A DNA stretch of 64,000 bases from the NCBI GenBank assembly GCA_024280335.1, contig JAJRQI010000034.1, forward strand, positions 124,001-188,000, written 5' to 3'. Made by a program: the position numbers and the translations under genes. Of this stretch, positions 8,378 to 16,671 are shown in pieces. Each line of letters opens with the position of its first letter. The stretch's first letter is position 1. The notes under the pieces are model-generated. The model was not told the origin of the DNA and ran no database searches. It worked only from the letters and a program-made list of their open reading frames with translations. Origin of the DNA: Deltaproteobacteria bacterium (GTDB taxonomy: Bacteria > Desulfobacterota > Desulfuromonadia > Desulfuromonadales > Geopsychrobacteraceae).

Positions 8378-9951
8378 ACTTGATATCGTTGCAGAATATT
8401 CTTCGCTGTTTTCAAGCCATCGACGGCGGCGCTCATAATGCCGCCCGCGTAACCGGCCCCTTCGCCGACCGGAAAGAGCCCCGGATGACTGATCGATTCA
8501 CCGCTACCATCGCGAAGGATTCGTACCGGCGCCGAGGTCCGGGTTTCTACGCCGATCAGCGTTGCTTCCGGGCCGACAAAACCGCGCATCCGTCGGTTGA
8601 ATTGCGGCAGGGCCTTACGCAAACCGTCAATCACAAAAGCGGGTAAACAGTTGCTCAGATCGGCGTGAACCACTGCCGGGCGACAGGAGCTGCGCAGCGG
8701 GCCGCTTTGACCACCCAGAAATTCCAGCAGCGGTTGTGCCGGAGCCCGCCAATTTCCCCCGCCGATCTGATAGGCACGTTGTTCCCACTTGCGCTGAAAA
8801 GCGATCCCGGCAAGTGGACCGTCGGCATCGAAATCTTCGGGGCGTACGGCCACCACCAGGGCACTGTTGGAAAATTCAGCAACACGGGAAAAATTACTCA
8901 TCCCGTTGACCACAAGTGCCCCCGGTTCCGATGCCGCGTTAACCACCATCCCGCCCGGACACATGCAGAAAGAATAGACTCCCCGGCCGCTCTGCGGATC
9001 GTTCCAGGCCAGGCTATATTCTGCGGCGGGCAACTGCGGATGCTTCTCCCTACCGTACTGAATGTGATTGATCAGATCAAGGGGGTGTTCAACCCGCAGC
9101 CCGACAGCAAACGGCTTGGCTTCCAGGGCGACAGCGGCACCCTGCAGCATTTGATAGGTGTCACGGGCACTGTGGCCCAAAGCCAGCACCAGCTGATCGC
9201 AGCGGAACTCTTGTCCCTCACTCAAACCGGCGCAGATGCTCCCCTGCTGAATCTGCAACCCGTCCAGACGGGTGGAGAAACGGATATCTACGCCGAGAGC
9301 TAACAAGTGTTGGCGAAAATTGATCAATACCTTGCGCAGCCGATCCGAACCGACATGCGGTTTTGCCTGTAACAGAATTTCTTCAGGGGCACCGAAACGG
9401 ACCAGCGTTTCCAGGACCTGACGCATCAGTGGATGATTCAGCCGGCTGGTCAGTTTACCGTCCGAAAAGGTTCCTGCGCCACCTTCACCGAACTGAATAT
9501 TACTTTCCGGATCGAGTTTGCCTCCGGACCAGAAATTATCGACATCCCGCACCCGTTCGGCTACCGCTTTACCGCGTTCAATCAAGGTCACCAGTGCACC
9601 GGTTTCAATCAACTGCAGGGCAGCAAACAAACCGGCCGGGCCCATGCCGACGACCAGAACCCGTGGTTGCGTCTTCAGCACCAGGATTTCCGGCATGGGT
9701 TGCAACGCTGCTGCAATCAGACAGTGATTCTGACGGTGTCGTTGCAGCAGAGCGGCTTCATCGGCGTGGCTGAACTCAATCGTATAGACCCGCAACACCT
9801 CAGGCTTGCGCCGGGCATCAATCCCTTTTCTGACAATTTTCCAGTTGTTAATTTCCGTGCGAGGAATCGTTAACAGCGCGGCAATTTTGTCGGGGAGAAC
9901 GTTCTCTTGCTCATCCAGGCGAAGAGCTACTTCACGCAATCTAAGAGACAT
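8374..9951 (-). CDS. COG2509-type FAD-dependent dehydrogenase
   Basis: 525 residues. Residues 1-90 form a lead domain seen in COG2509 proteins. A Rossmann FAD motif follows (VVGMGPAGLFAALQL), then the family-typical NIQFGEGGAGTFSDGKL, LALGHSARDTYQML and near the end GLFPVGEGAGYAGGIMSAAVDG. The physiological substrate of this family is not established, although it is widespread in anaerobes. It is likely the first gene of the operon running through the HD nuclease and MBL hydrolase. Only four bases separate it from the histidine-kinase stop upstream. Confidence 0.88.
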   Translation of the reverse strand: MSLRLREVALRLDEQENVLPDKIAALLTIPRTEINNWKIVRKGIDARRKPEVLRVYTIEFSHADEAALLQRHRQNHCLIAAALQPMPEILVLKTQPRVLVVGMGPAGLFAALQLIETGALVTLIERGKAVAERVRDVDNFWSGGKLDPESNIQFGEGGAGTFSDGKLTSRLNHPLMRQVLETLVRFGAPEEILLQAKPHVGSDRLRKVLINFRQHLLALGVDIRFSTRLDGLQIQQGSICAGLSEGQEFRCDQLVLALGHSARDTYQMLQGAAVALEAKPFAVGLRVEHPLDLINHIQYGREKHPQLPAAEYSLAWNDPQSGRGVYSFCMCPGGMVVNAASEPGALVVNGMSNFSRVAEFSNSALVVAVRPEDFDADGPLAGIAFQRKWEQRAYQIGGGNWRAPAQPLLEFLGGQSGPLRSSCRPAVVHADLSNCLPAFVIDGLRKALPQFNRRMRGFVGPEATLIGVETRTSAPVRILRDGSGESISHPGLFPVGEGAGYAGGIMSAAVDGLKTAKNILQRYQV

Positions 9952-9955
9952 CGCG

Positions 9956-11158
9956 TTAGTGAACCGACGCTGGTAACAGCGGGATCTCGATCAAAAAGCT
10001 GGCCCCTTCACCGGCGACGCTCTCCGCTTTGACCTTGCCGCCGCAGCCATTGACAATCCGCAACACAACCGACAAACCGAAACCGGTTCCCTTTTCCTTG
10101 GTGGTAAAAAACGGGTCGAAGACTCGCGAAATATTTTCGCTCGGGATCCCTCTGCCGGTATCGGACACCTTGACCGACAATTTCTCGGCATCACTCCTCA
10201 GGGTAATGGTTAAACGTCCCCCCGCAGGCATTTCAAACAGGGCGTTGCCGATCAGGTTGGTAAAAATCTGTTCAATCTCCACAGGATCAGCCTGAATCAT
10301 CGGCGGATTACGATCGATCGAGGTGGCAACCTCAACCTGCTGGGCATCAATCTGGACCTGGTAATTCTTCAGAACCTGCGCGATCGTTCGGGGCAGATCA
10401 ATGCGGTTTTTATCTTTTTGGTTGCCTTTACTGGCCGCCAGCATCTGCACCAGGATATTGTCAATCCGCTCAACCTCCTGACTGATTTTCTGCACGTACT
10501 CACAGTTTTCTTCGTCCAGTTCCGGTGCCGACTGCAGAATCTGGGCAAACAGGTTAATAGAATTGAGCGGGTTACGAATTTCATGCGCCATTCCAGCCGA
10601 AATGTGGCCGAGAGCTGCCAGTTTTTCTGCCAGGATAATCTCTTTATGGGCCAATTCCAGTTCGCGACTTTTCTGCATGACCCGTTGTTCCAACTCGCGA
10701 TTCCATTCCTGAATTTCCCGCTGCAGAAATTCCCGCTCCTTAATCAACTGACGATTCTCGATCTCAACCTGCCGGATCGACAGAACCGAGTCGATTCGGT
10801 CCAAAAGATTCTGGTTGGAGAATGGCTTCTGCAGATAATCGACGGCACCGGCTTTCATCAATTGGACTGCGACCTCTTCGCTGCCTTTGCCGGTAAACAT
10901 GATCACATAGCTGTCAGGATGCTCGACATGGATTTTTTTCAGGGCATCAAGCCCGTTCATGACCGGCATCATATAGTCCAACAAAATGACTGCCGGTTGC
11001 TGCTGATTGACAACCTCGAGACACTCCAGACCGTTATGGGCGGTCAGAACCTCAAATCCCCGTTTTTTAAGTAGCAGGGATGTCAATTCAACAATTACCT
11101 GTTCATCATCGGCAATTAATATTTTCTCTCCGGCGAAGCGGCTTAGCTTCTGCAGCAT
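9956..11158 (-). CDS. Receiver-histidine kinase (REC-coiled coil-HATPase)
   Basis: Soluble two-component protein of about 400 residues with the receiver domain first. REC: IADDEQ, phospho-acceptor Asp in ILLDYMMPVMNG, and K in YLQKPF. A coiled coil (residues about 125-195, rich in E/R/L) leads to the H-box GHISAGMAHEIRNPLNSI. The ATPase domain shows the N-box NLIGNAL, DTGRGIP and FFTTKEKGTGFGLSV. No membrane segment is present, so it probably relays input from another kinase. The ATG at 11158 is preferred; an in-frame GTG at 11215 would add 19 residues unlike a receiver N-terminus. No partner DNA-binding regulator is adjacent. Confidence 0.9.
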   Translation of the reverse strand: MLQKLSRFAGEKILIADDEQVIVELTSLLLKKRGFEVLTAHNGLECLEVVNQQQPAVILLDYMMPVMNGLDALKKIHVEHPDSYVIMFTGKGSEEVAVQLMKAGAVDYLQKPFSNQNLLDRIDSVLSIRQVEIENRQLIKEREFLQREIQEWNRELEQRVMQKSRELELAHKEIILAEKLAALGHISAGMAHEIRNPLNSINLFAQILQSAPELDEENCEYVQKISQEVERIDNILVQMLAASKGNQKDKNRIDLPRTIAQVLKNYQVQIDAQQVEVATSIDRNPPMIQADPVEIEQIFTNLIGNALFEMPAGGRLTITLRSDAEKLSVKVSDTGRGIPSENISRVFDPFFTTKEKGTGFGLSVVLRIVNGCGGKVKAESVAGEGASFLIEIPLLPASVH

Positions 11159-11240
11159 AACGGCAACCCTGTTGAGTAAATGTGGATTTGTACGATTCGG
11201 CAGGATACCCCCCACCCCAGGCTTTTACAAGGTCCGTCAA

Positions 11241-11269
11241 CAACAAAAAGCAGCCGGAAGGCTGCTTTT
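11241..11269 (-). terminator. Terminator after the universal stress protein gene
   Basis: A perfect 10-bp stem (AAAAGCAGCC at 11246-11255 with GGCTGCTTTT at 11260-11269), a GGAA loop and a T-run on the minus strand lie about 54 bases past the uspA-like stop. It separates that gene from the histidine kinase gene. Confidence 0.85.
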
Positions 11270-11322
11270 AAAAAATACCGAATACAGTGTGAACTATCCA
11301 GTTAACAATAGAGTAACTACTC

Positions 11323-11775
11323 TCAAGTTTCTTCTTCCAACCGAACCGTCAATACCGGCAGGCTCGACTTACGTACAACTTTTTCCGCAGTACTGCCGAA
11401 AAGTACGTGGTCAAGACCAGCCCGGCCGTGGGTTCCGAGCACGATCAGGTCAGCACCACAGATACTTGCCTGCTTGATAATCTCTTCGTACGGCAGGCCG
11501 GGGACAATTAATGATTCATGATTCTCAAAGGCACCGATGTGCTGACGGCAAAAACTCTCCATCAGCTTTTTTGCCCCCTGCTCTATCTCTTCTTCCAATT
11601 TCTCAAAAGAAATGTGCGGCACATAAAACCCGCGCAGATCGATCGGCTCATTTATGACATGCAGGATAATTAATTGCGCGGAAAATTTTTCTGCCAGAGC
11701 CAAAGCCATCTGAAAAGCGTTATCTGAGCTGTCGGAAAAATCGACAGCGACCAGTATGGTTGAAAAATCTTTCAT
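11323..11775 (-). CDS. Universal stress protein (UspA family)
   Basis: 150 residues with the Usp fold: TILVAVDFSDSSDNAFQMAL at the N-terminus and the nucleotide-binding loop GTHGRAGLDHVLFGSTAEKV near the C-terminus. The intact G-x2-G-x9-G-S/T pattern predicts ATP binding, as in MJ0577-type members. GGGAGG precedes the ATG. It lies 25 bases downstream of the receiver-protein gene and ends before a strong terminator, so the two probably form a short transcript. Confidence 0.94.
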   Translation of the reverse strand: MKDFSTILVAVDFSDSSDNAFQMALALAEKFSAQLIILHVINEPIDLRGFYVPHISFEKLEEEIEQGAKKLMESFCRQHIGAFENHESLIVPGLPYEEIIKQASICGADLIVLGTHGRAGLDHVLFGSTAEKVVRKSSLPVLTVRLEEET

Positions 11776-11800
11776 CAGCGCCTCCCGTCAGGGTGCATGT

Positions 11801-12178
11801 CTAGTTGGCCTGGCGGAGTTCTCGATTGAAAATCCGACCCATGACCGCCCTTAACTCATCCAATTTAACCGGTTTGTTGAGATATTCGAAAGCACCCAGG
11901 TTCATTGCCTCCAGGTAAGACTCGACCCCCCCATAAGCAGTGACCATAATGACGCTGATGGTGGGATGTGCCCAATTCAACTCGCGCAGAAAAACCAGTC
12001 CATTCATTTCCGGCATATTGATATCAGTAATCACCAGATCGGCAGTTTGCCGGCTCAAGTGGTCCAATGCCTCAAAACCGTTTGCCACGGTACTGACCTG
12101 GTAGCCTTCAAGGCTCAGTAGTTTTTCCAGACCAATGCGTGCATTTTCTTCATCATCGACAATTAAAATCTTTTCCAT
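11801..12178 (-). CDS. Single-domain response regulator
   Basis: 125 residues made only of a receiver domain: acidic pair IVDDEENA, phospho-acceptor Asp in DLVITDINMPEMNG, Thr in VMVTAYGG and Lys in YLNKPVK. There is no output domain, so it acts through protein contacts, as CheY and SpoOF do. AGGTAGG precedes the ATG, and a good promoter-like sequence lies upstream. It could receive phosphate from the nearby receiver-kinase, but the sequence does not prove this. Confidence 0.93.
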   Translation of the reverse strand: MEKILIVDDEENARIGLEKLLSLEGYQVSTVANGFEALDHLSRQTADLVITDINMPEMNGLVFLRELNWAHPTISVIMVTAYGGVESYLEAMNLGAFEYLNKPVKLDELRAVMGRIFNRELRQAN

Positions 12179-12210
12179 ATCCTACCTGTATTCGGCGTAT
12201 ATTTTAAGCA

Positions 12211-12238
12211 AGTTTAACAGTAAAAGATGCTCTGTCAA
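12211..12238 (-). promoter_or_regulatory. Candidate sigma-70 promoter for the receiver/Usp pair
   Basis: On the minus strand a perfect TTGACA (12238-12233) is followed after 16 bases by TAAACT (12216-12211), about 33 bases before the ATG at 12178. Confidence 0.6.
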
Positions 12239-12391
12239 GACGCGGTAAAACGTCCAACTAACTGATTTTATAGAATTGTCCCTCATGCCAAAGAGAAAAG
12301 ATTTCAGTCATAACTTTCTCTAAATCGACGGTCGAGATGCTGGCGAGTGGAATCCTTTCTGATGCACCCACAAAAAAGAATAAGCTGGCCA

Positions 12392-12904
12392 TCATTTCTG
12401 CAACAGTTTATCGATACGCTCACTCAAATCATCGGGCTTGAATGATTTGCTGATAAAGTCATCTGCACCTGCGTTGATGGCCTTTTTAGCATCATCATCC
12501 TTACGATAGACGCCACTGATGCACAGAATTCGGACTTCTTTCAGATCCCTATCTGCCCGGATATCCTGAATCAGTTCAAGACCATTTTTGTCCGGCAGGT
12601 TGATATCGACAATCAGCAGGTCAATCGAATGCTTATGTAGCAGGACCCAGGCATCCTCCGCACAATCGGCTGTCAGCAGGTTCGCATCGCGGTCCTTAAG
12701 AAGATCGACCAGCAACTCACGAAAAAAGCGGGCATCATCAACGAGCAGGATCGTTATTTTCGCAACGCTTGGCTCTCCGCCCCCGTTCGGCTCTACCAGG
12801 AATTTGTGCGCACATTTAGGACAATTGATCTGCAGTGCAGACTGATCGGCACTCAACACTCTGGTCCGATATCGCGCTTTACATTTTGGACATTGGATAA
12901 TCAT
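12392..12904 (-). CDS. Zinc-ribbon plus receiver-domain protein
   Basis: 170 residues. The first 35 residues hold two CPKC knuckles spaced as in the MJ0042-type zinc ribbon (IIQCPKCKARYR and INCPKCAHKF). A complete receiver domain follows from residue 50: LLVDDARFFRELL, phospho-acceptor Asp in LLIVDINLPDKNG, and Lys in FISKSFKPDD. There is no classical output domain. The zinc ribbon may serve as a binding or localisation tag. Four bases separate its start from the stop of the TPR lipoprotein gene, so they are probably co-transcribed. Confidence 0.88.
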   Translation of the reverse strand: MIIQCPKCKARYRTRVLSADQSALQINCPKCAHKFLVEPNGGGEPSVAKITILLVDDARFFRELLVDLLKDRDANLLTADCAEDAWVLLHKHSIDLLIVDINLPDKNGLELIQDIRADRDLKEVRILCISGVYRKDDDAKKAINAGADDFISKSFKPDDLSERIDKLLQK

Positions 12905-12907
12905 AAT

Positions 12908-13660
12908 CTACTGTCCTTGTAGCCCCTGCAGCATTTCCGCCGCCTGCAAACCAAATTCAGAAGCGGGTGCAGCTTCAACCACCAGTTCCAGTCGCTCTAC
13001 GGCCAACTTGTGCTCCTTCTCCTTGAGCAACAAAACAGCGAGCTGATAATTCGCCTGGACATACCCGGGGACCAGACTGACAGCACGCTCAAGTGCCTGC
13101 CGTGCCTGATCCAGTTGGCCCAACTCAGTGTAAACCTGACTCTTCAAGAAATATGCGCGAGCATAGCCGGGAGCAATTGCGAGAACTTTTTCGTACTGCT
13201 TCAGTGCACTGTGAAAATCTTTTTTTCGGAAAAGTGCATAGCCTTTTCCGGTTAAGGCGATGGGTGTGCTTAAAAAAAGCAGGTCAGCTGCGGCCTTATC
13301 GAAATACTCAACCGCTTTATCCCATTGCTGCATATCGAGATAGAGTGACGCCAGATTATTCAGATATCTCGGGTCGTCGGTCGACAGTTCAAGCGCCTTG
13401 AGATAATGACGTTCAGCCTTTGGATAAGAGCGTTTCAGCTGATAGGCCTGTGCAAGAGCCGCGTGGATAGTACCGTTGGACGGGTCCATTGCAACTGCCG
13501 GCAACAACTTTTTCAACGCCAACGTCGGATTATTGGCCTGCAGGTGTGACATCGCCATCTTGTAATTGATTTCGGCTTGTTGCTGTTTTTCATCCGGCAG
13601 ATCAGTAACCGGCGCACAGGCAAACAGACCGACCAGCAGTAAACAGATAAAAATACGCAT
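12908..13660 (-). CDS. TPR-repeat lipoprotein
   Basis: About 250 residues. The N-terminus MRIFICLLLVGLFAC is a lipoprotein signal peptide with the acylated Cys at about 15. The rest is five or so tetratricopeptide repeats (for example AALAQAYQLKRSYPKAERHY, YLNNLASLYLDMQQWDKAVEYF). The arrangement is like PilF/PilW outer-membrane lipoproteins of type IV pili, but no pilus gene is adjacent, so that role is only a possibility. An alternative ATG seven codons upstream (13681) is less likely because it adds charged residues before the signal peptide and lacks a ribosome-binding site. Confidence 0.83.
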   Translation of the reverse strand: MRIFICLLLVGLFACAPVTDLPDEKQQQAEINYKMAMSHLQANNPTLALKKLLPAVAMDPSNGTIHAALAQAYQLKRSYPKAERHYLKALELSTDDPRYLNNLASLYLDMQQWDKAVEYFDKAAADLLFLSTPIALTGKGYALFRKKDFHSALKQYEKVLAIAPGYARAYFLKSQVYTELGQLDQARQALERAVSLVPGYVQANYQLAVLLLKEKEHKLAVERLELVVEAAPASEFGLQAAEMLQGLQGQ

Positions 13661-13702
13661 GCAGAGCACCCGCTCCCTCATTGAATGATGATTCCAGATT
13701 GA

Positions 13703-14203
13703 TTACATTGAAGCCAGAAAACGCCCCAGGCTTTCCAGACTGCGCAGTCGATAATTCTCCTGCTCGGACCCTGACGCGGGACGCGCTTTTTTTCCGGCGA
13801 CTGCCGGCGCAGCGGTGGAAACTTCCGTTGCCCGGCAGATCGGCAAGGACTGCCAGAGTTTCTGTTGATCTTCACTGGTCAGCAGATGGTAGTCCGTTTC
13901 GCTGAGAATAAATCCCATCGATTCAGCAAAGACAAAACCTTCTTCGAAAACCTGTTCGATCTCTTCGACCGGAGCCTCGCCCCGTTGCGGCACGAAGAAA
14001 ATCGGCATTTTGCTCTCGGTCAGGTAGAACCCGACCAGAATCAACACCTTATTGCCACCTGACAAAGCAACCAGATAGGCCTCAGCCAGCTGCGGAGGAA
14101 AACCGCTGAACGCCAATTGAACTGTCGACACTGAGGTGTTTAAACGAGCAACTTTAGCGGCCGGGACGTTGAGAAATTTCAACTGCTGGTGCTGTACAAA
14201 CAT
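13703..14203 (-). CDS. Unrecognised 166-residue protein
   Basis: I do not recognise this family with confidence. The N-terminal 125 residues look like a compact mixed alpha/beta domain (VSTVQLAFSGFPPQLAEAYL, KVLILVGFYLTESKMPIFFV, EEIEQVFEEGFVFAESMGFI). A Ala/Pro/Lys linker and a short C-terminal helix (YRLRSLESLGRFLASM) follow. No signal peptide or membrane segment was seen. GGGAGG before the ATG marks it as a real gene. It is the first gene of an apparent unit with the TPR lipoprotein and the zinc-ribbon receiver protein, so a shared signalling or envelope role is plausible. Confidence 0.75.
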   Translation of the reverse strand: MFVQHQQLKFLNVPAAKVARLNTSVSTVQLAFSGFPPQLAEAYLVALSGGNKVLILVGFYLTESKMPIFFVPQRGEAPVEEIEQVFEEGFVFAESMGFILSETDYHLLTSEDQQKLWQSLPICRATEVSTAAPAVAGKKARPASGSEQENYRLRSLESLGRFLASM

Positions 14204-14272
14204 CGGCTGACCTCCCTGGTGCTCTCTGATTATTGCTACACTTGTTCGCCGTCAGCAAAGAAGAATTGCCTA

Positions 14273-14351
14273 AAAATCCCCCTCAATCCCCCTTTTTCTA
14301 AGGGGGAGGATAGATTCCCCCCTTAGAAAAAAAGGGGCGAGGGGGGATTTT
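14273..14351. repeat. 79-bp imperfect palindrome, C/G-run type
   Basis: Two arms of about 35 bases (14273-14307 and 14316-14351) are near reverse complements, each carrying runs of C or G flanking a TTTTTCTAAG-like core, with a loop of 8 bases. It abuts the mtnP stop codon, so in RNA it could act as a terminator or mRNA-end stabiliser. The form suggests a dispersed repetitive element; only one copy is in this window. Confidence 0.75.
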
Positions 14352-15226
14352 CAGCTCAGATATTTACCGATAATCGGCTCAAGCGCCTGCCTGGTTTCTT
14401 CAGGGATCAGACATTTTTCGGTCATGATGGCGAACTCAAGAGCTTTGGCACAGGCACAAAAACGCTCGCTCCGCTGCGCGACGATCTTCTCCACCGCAGT
14501 CTTGATGATATCACGTGCCACGGCGATATTCTGCTGAATGACAGCGATCACCGCCTCCACCGAAACATCGTCGTGACCATCGTGCCAGCAGTCATAATCG
14601 GTGGCCAAAGCGATGGTGCCGTAACAGATTTCCGCCTCACGCGCCAGGCGTGACTCGGGCAGGTTGGTCATGCCGATGATATCGACACCCCAACTACGGA
14701 AGATGTTCGATTCGGCACGGGTGGAGAAATTCGGTCCTTCAATACAGACGTAGGTTCCGCCTTTGTGTACGGTTGCACCGACAGCGGCAGCAGAATCGGC
14801 AAGAATCACCGCCAAATCGTTGCAAATTGGATCAGCAAACTGCACGTGACCGACCACGCCGTTGCCGAAAAAGGTCGAGGCCCGCTTCCCTTGGGTACGA
14901 TCGAAAAACTGGTCAGGGATGACGATATGACCGGGGACGATCTCCTCCTTCATGCTGCCGACCGCCGAAACTGAAATAATCTGCTCGACACCCAGTGTTT
15001 TCAGCCCGTAGATATTGGCGCGATAATTCACCTCTGAGGGAAGATAACGGTGGCCACGGCCATGACGGGGCAGAAAAACCATCTTTGCACCGCTGAGGGT
15101 TCCCGTGATATAGGCATCCGAAGGGGCACCAAACGGCGTCTCGATCACCTTTTCCTGCACATCGGCCAATCCCTCAATCTCATAGAGACCGCTGCCGCCG
15201 ATAACCCCGATAACCGGTTGTTTCAT
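14351..15226 (-). CDS. mtnP: MtnP, S-methyl-5'-thioadenosine phosphorylase
   Basis: Splits methylthioadenosine with phosphate into adenine and methylthioribose-1-phosphate, the entry to methionine salvage. The 291-residue product shows IGVIGGSGLYEIEGL, the phosphate-binding FLPRHGRGHRYLPSEVNYRAN, and the purine-site segments GGTYVCIEGPNFSTRAE and IIGMTNLPESRLAREAEICY. The Asp in ATDYDCW supports adenine over hypoxanthine specificity by analogy with known family members. AAGGAG lies six bases before the ATG. The C-terminus ends exactly at the palindrome. Confidence 0.95.
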   Translation of the reverse strand: MKQPVIGVIGGSGLYEIEGLADVQEKVIETPFGAPSDAYITGTLSGAKMVFLPRHGRGHRYLPSEVNYRANIYGLKTLGVEQIISVSAVGSMKEEIVPGHIVIPDQFFDRTQGKRASTFFGNGVVGHVQFADPICNDLAVILADSAAAVGATVHKGGTYVCIEGPNFSTRAESNIFRSWGVDIIGMTNLPESRLAREAEICYGTIALATDYDCWHDGHDDVSVEAVIAVIQQNIAVARDIIKTAVEKIVAQRSERFCACAKALEFAIMTEKCLIPEETRQALEPIIGKYLS

Positions 15227-15272
15227 CTCTTACTCCTTAGCAATACTGATATTTAGTGCTGCGCTTGGTAAC

Positions 15273-15380
15273 TGGATGGCCTCGGGGTGCCCAATTCAAG
15301 GGTGTCTGACGCCAGGATGGCGTCAGCAAGCCCCAGGGATGGGTTCATGCGGCCCTTGGAGTGGGCAGCGCGAGGCCATT
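15273..15380. repeat. Structured repeat, copy 1 (upstream of mtnP, after rlmN)
   Basis: A 108-base element 88% identical, without gaps, to copy 2 exactly 1200 bases away. It can fold with an outer stem (276-302 with 353-379 of the 15,000s), a hairpin of 8 bp with loop AGGAT (15306-15326) and a second hairpin (15327-15349). Differences between the copies preserve pairing at several positions. It lies between the rlmN stop and the mtnP start. Confidence 0.9.
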
Positions 15381-15396
15381 TACCGAAGTGCCGAAG

Positions 15397-16434
15397 TTAC
15401 CGTGCCTGTTTATCCAGCTTACCCTTCAACTGCCCGCAAGCCGCCGAGATATCCTGCCCCTTGCTGGCCCGGCGCATGGTAATGATCTGCCGCTGCATCA
15501 GGTAGCTCTGAAATGTGCTGATCGTCTCTTCGGCGGGACATTTAAACTCCGACCCCTCATGTTCATTGAAAGGGATCAGGTTGATCTTGCAAGGCAGACC
15601 GTGCAGCAACTGCACCAACCGCTTGGCATCGGCAATTGAGTCGTTGACAGCGCGGATCAGGATGTATTCAAAGGTGATCTTCTGCCTGGTTTTCTGCGTA
15701 TAATCGCGACAGGCCGCCAGCAACACCGCAAGCGGATACTTTTTATTTATCGGCATCAAACGATCACGCACTTCGTCAGTGGTGGCATTCAGCGAAACGG
15801 CCAGCTGCACCTTGACCTGTTCCGCCAGGGCCGCAATTTCCGGAACCAGCCCGGAAGTCGATAAGGTCACGCGGCGGGTGCCGAAACCGAGGCCGTCATC
15901 CAGATAAAGTATCTGCAGTGCAGCAACCACGTTATCCAGATTATGCAGCGGTTCGCCCATCCCCATCAGGACAATATTCGAGATCGGCGCATCAGCCTGG
16001 GCCGCGCAGACCTGATTAACGATCTCCGCGACAGTCAGATTACGAGTCAAACCGAAATTGCCGGTCAGACAGAACCGGCACTGCATGGCGCAACCGACCT
16101 GAGTCGAGATACAGAGCGTCGCCCGCCCTTCATCCATCGGGATGCGTACCGCTTCAATCGATTCACCATCACTGAGTCGAAATAGATATTTTTTCGTCCC
16201 GTCACGGCTCTCTTCAACCGCTTCCGGTTGCCAGGCCGAGACATAGGCGTGCTCGGCCAGTTGCCGACGAAAAACTTTTGCCAGATCGGTCATCTGCTCA
16301 AAGTCGCTCACCGCGCGCTGATAAATCCAGCGCAGAAGCTGTTTGACCCGGTACTTCTCCTTGCCGAACTCAAGCAGTAACTGCTCCAACTGCTTAAGCG
16401 ACAGACCTTTCAGGTCGACTTTACCCTGATTCAA
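15397..16434 (-). CDS. rlmN: RlmN, 23S rRNA/tRNA adenine-C2 methyltransferase
   Basis: Radical SAM enzyme that methylates C2 of A2503 in 23S rRNA and of A37 in some tRNAs. The 345-residue product has the cluster motif CAMQCRFC, the GMGEPLHN segment, and the methyl-carrying and resolving cysteines expected in VTLSTSG-flanking and C-terminal SAACGQL regions. The start is TTG (16434-16432): GAGGCTCCA precedes it and no ATG fits the conserved N-terminus ([13 protein letters not shown]). The gene sits between the two copies of the structured repeat, and those repeats separate it from mtnP and ndk. Confidence 0.95.
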   Translation of the reverse strand: MNQGKVDLKGLSLKQLEQLLLEFGKEKYRVKQLLRWIYQRAVSDFEQMTDLAKVFRRQLAEHAYVSAWQPEAVEESRDGTKKYLFRLSDGESIEAVRIPMDEGRATLCISTQVGCAMQCRFCLTGNFGLTRNLTVAEIVNQVCAAQADAPISNIVLMGMGEPLHNLDNVVAALQILYLDDGLGFGTRRVTLSTSGLVPEIAALAEQVKVQLAVSLNATTDEVRDRLMPINKKYPLAVLLAACRDYTQKTRQKITFEYILIRAVNDSIADAKRLVQLLHGLPCKINLIPFNEHEGSEFKCPAEETISTFQSYLMQRQIITMRRASKGQDISAACGQLKGKLDKQAR

Positions 16435-16472
16435 TGGAGCCTCTTTATCCTTGAAACTAGTAATTATTCAGC

Positions 16473-16580
16473 CGGATGGTCTCGGGGCGCCCATTTCAAG
16501 GGTGTCTGGCGCCAGGATGGCGTCAGCAAGCCCCAAGGATGGGTTCATGCGTCCCTGGAAATGGGCGGCGCGAGACCATT
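16473..16580. repeat. Structured repeat, copy 2 (upstream of rlmN, after ndk)
   Basis: Same element and orientation as copy 1. Thirteen substitutions separate the two. The pair at 16480/16575 is T-A where copy 1 has C-G, and 16488/16567 is C-G where copy 1 has T-A; both changes keep the outer stem. The copy occupies the gap between the rlmN start and the ndk terminator. Confidence 0.9.
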
Positions 16581-16610
16581 CTCCGAGATACAAGTTACGA
16601 AACTATTACG

Positions 16611-16644
16611 AAAAAAGCCCCTCGGATTGTACCCGAAGGGCTTT
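16611..16644 (-). terminator. Terminator of ndk
   Basis: On the minus strand a 12-bp stem with one wobble (arms 16614-16625 and 16633-16644) is followed by a run of six T, 28 bases past the ndk stop. Confidence 0.9.
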
Positions 16645-16671
16645 CATACTGACAAGCTGTTTGTGTCGAAA

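Noticed and set aside
13703-13905. Open frames on the plus strand around 13681-14062 and other long antisense frames such as 24622-25719, 20632-21270 and 42052-42816
   Set aside because: They are mirror frames of well-supported genes in high-GC sequence, lack ribosome-binding sites and resemble no protein family.
15276-15639. Short open frames reading through the structured repeats
   Set aside because: The frames come from the repeat sequence itself in both copies, and the substitutions between copies keep base pairing rather than codons.
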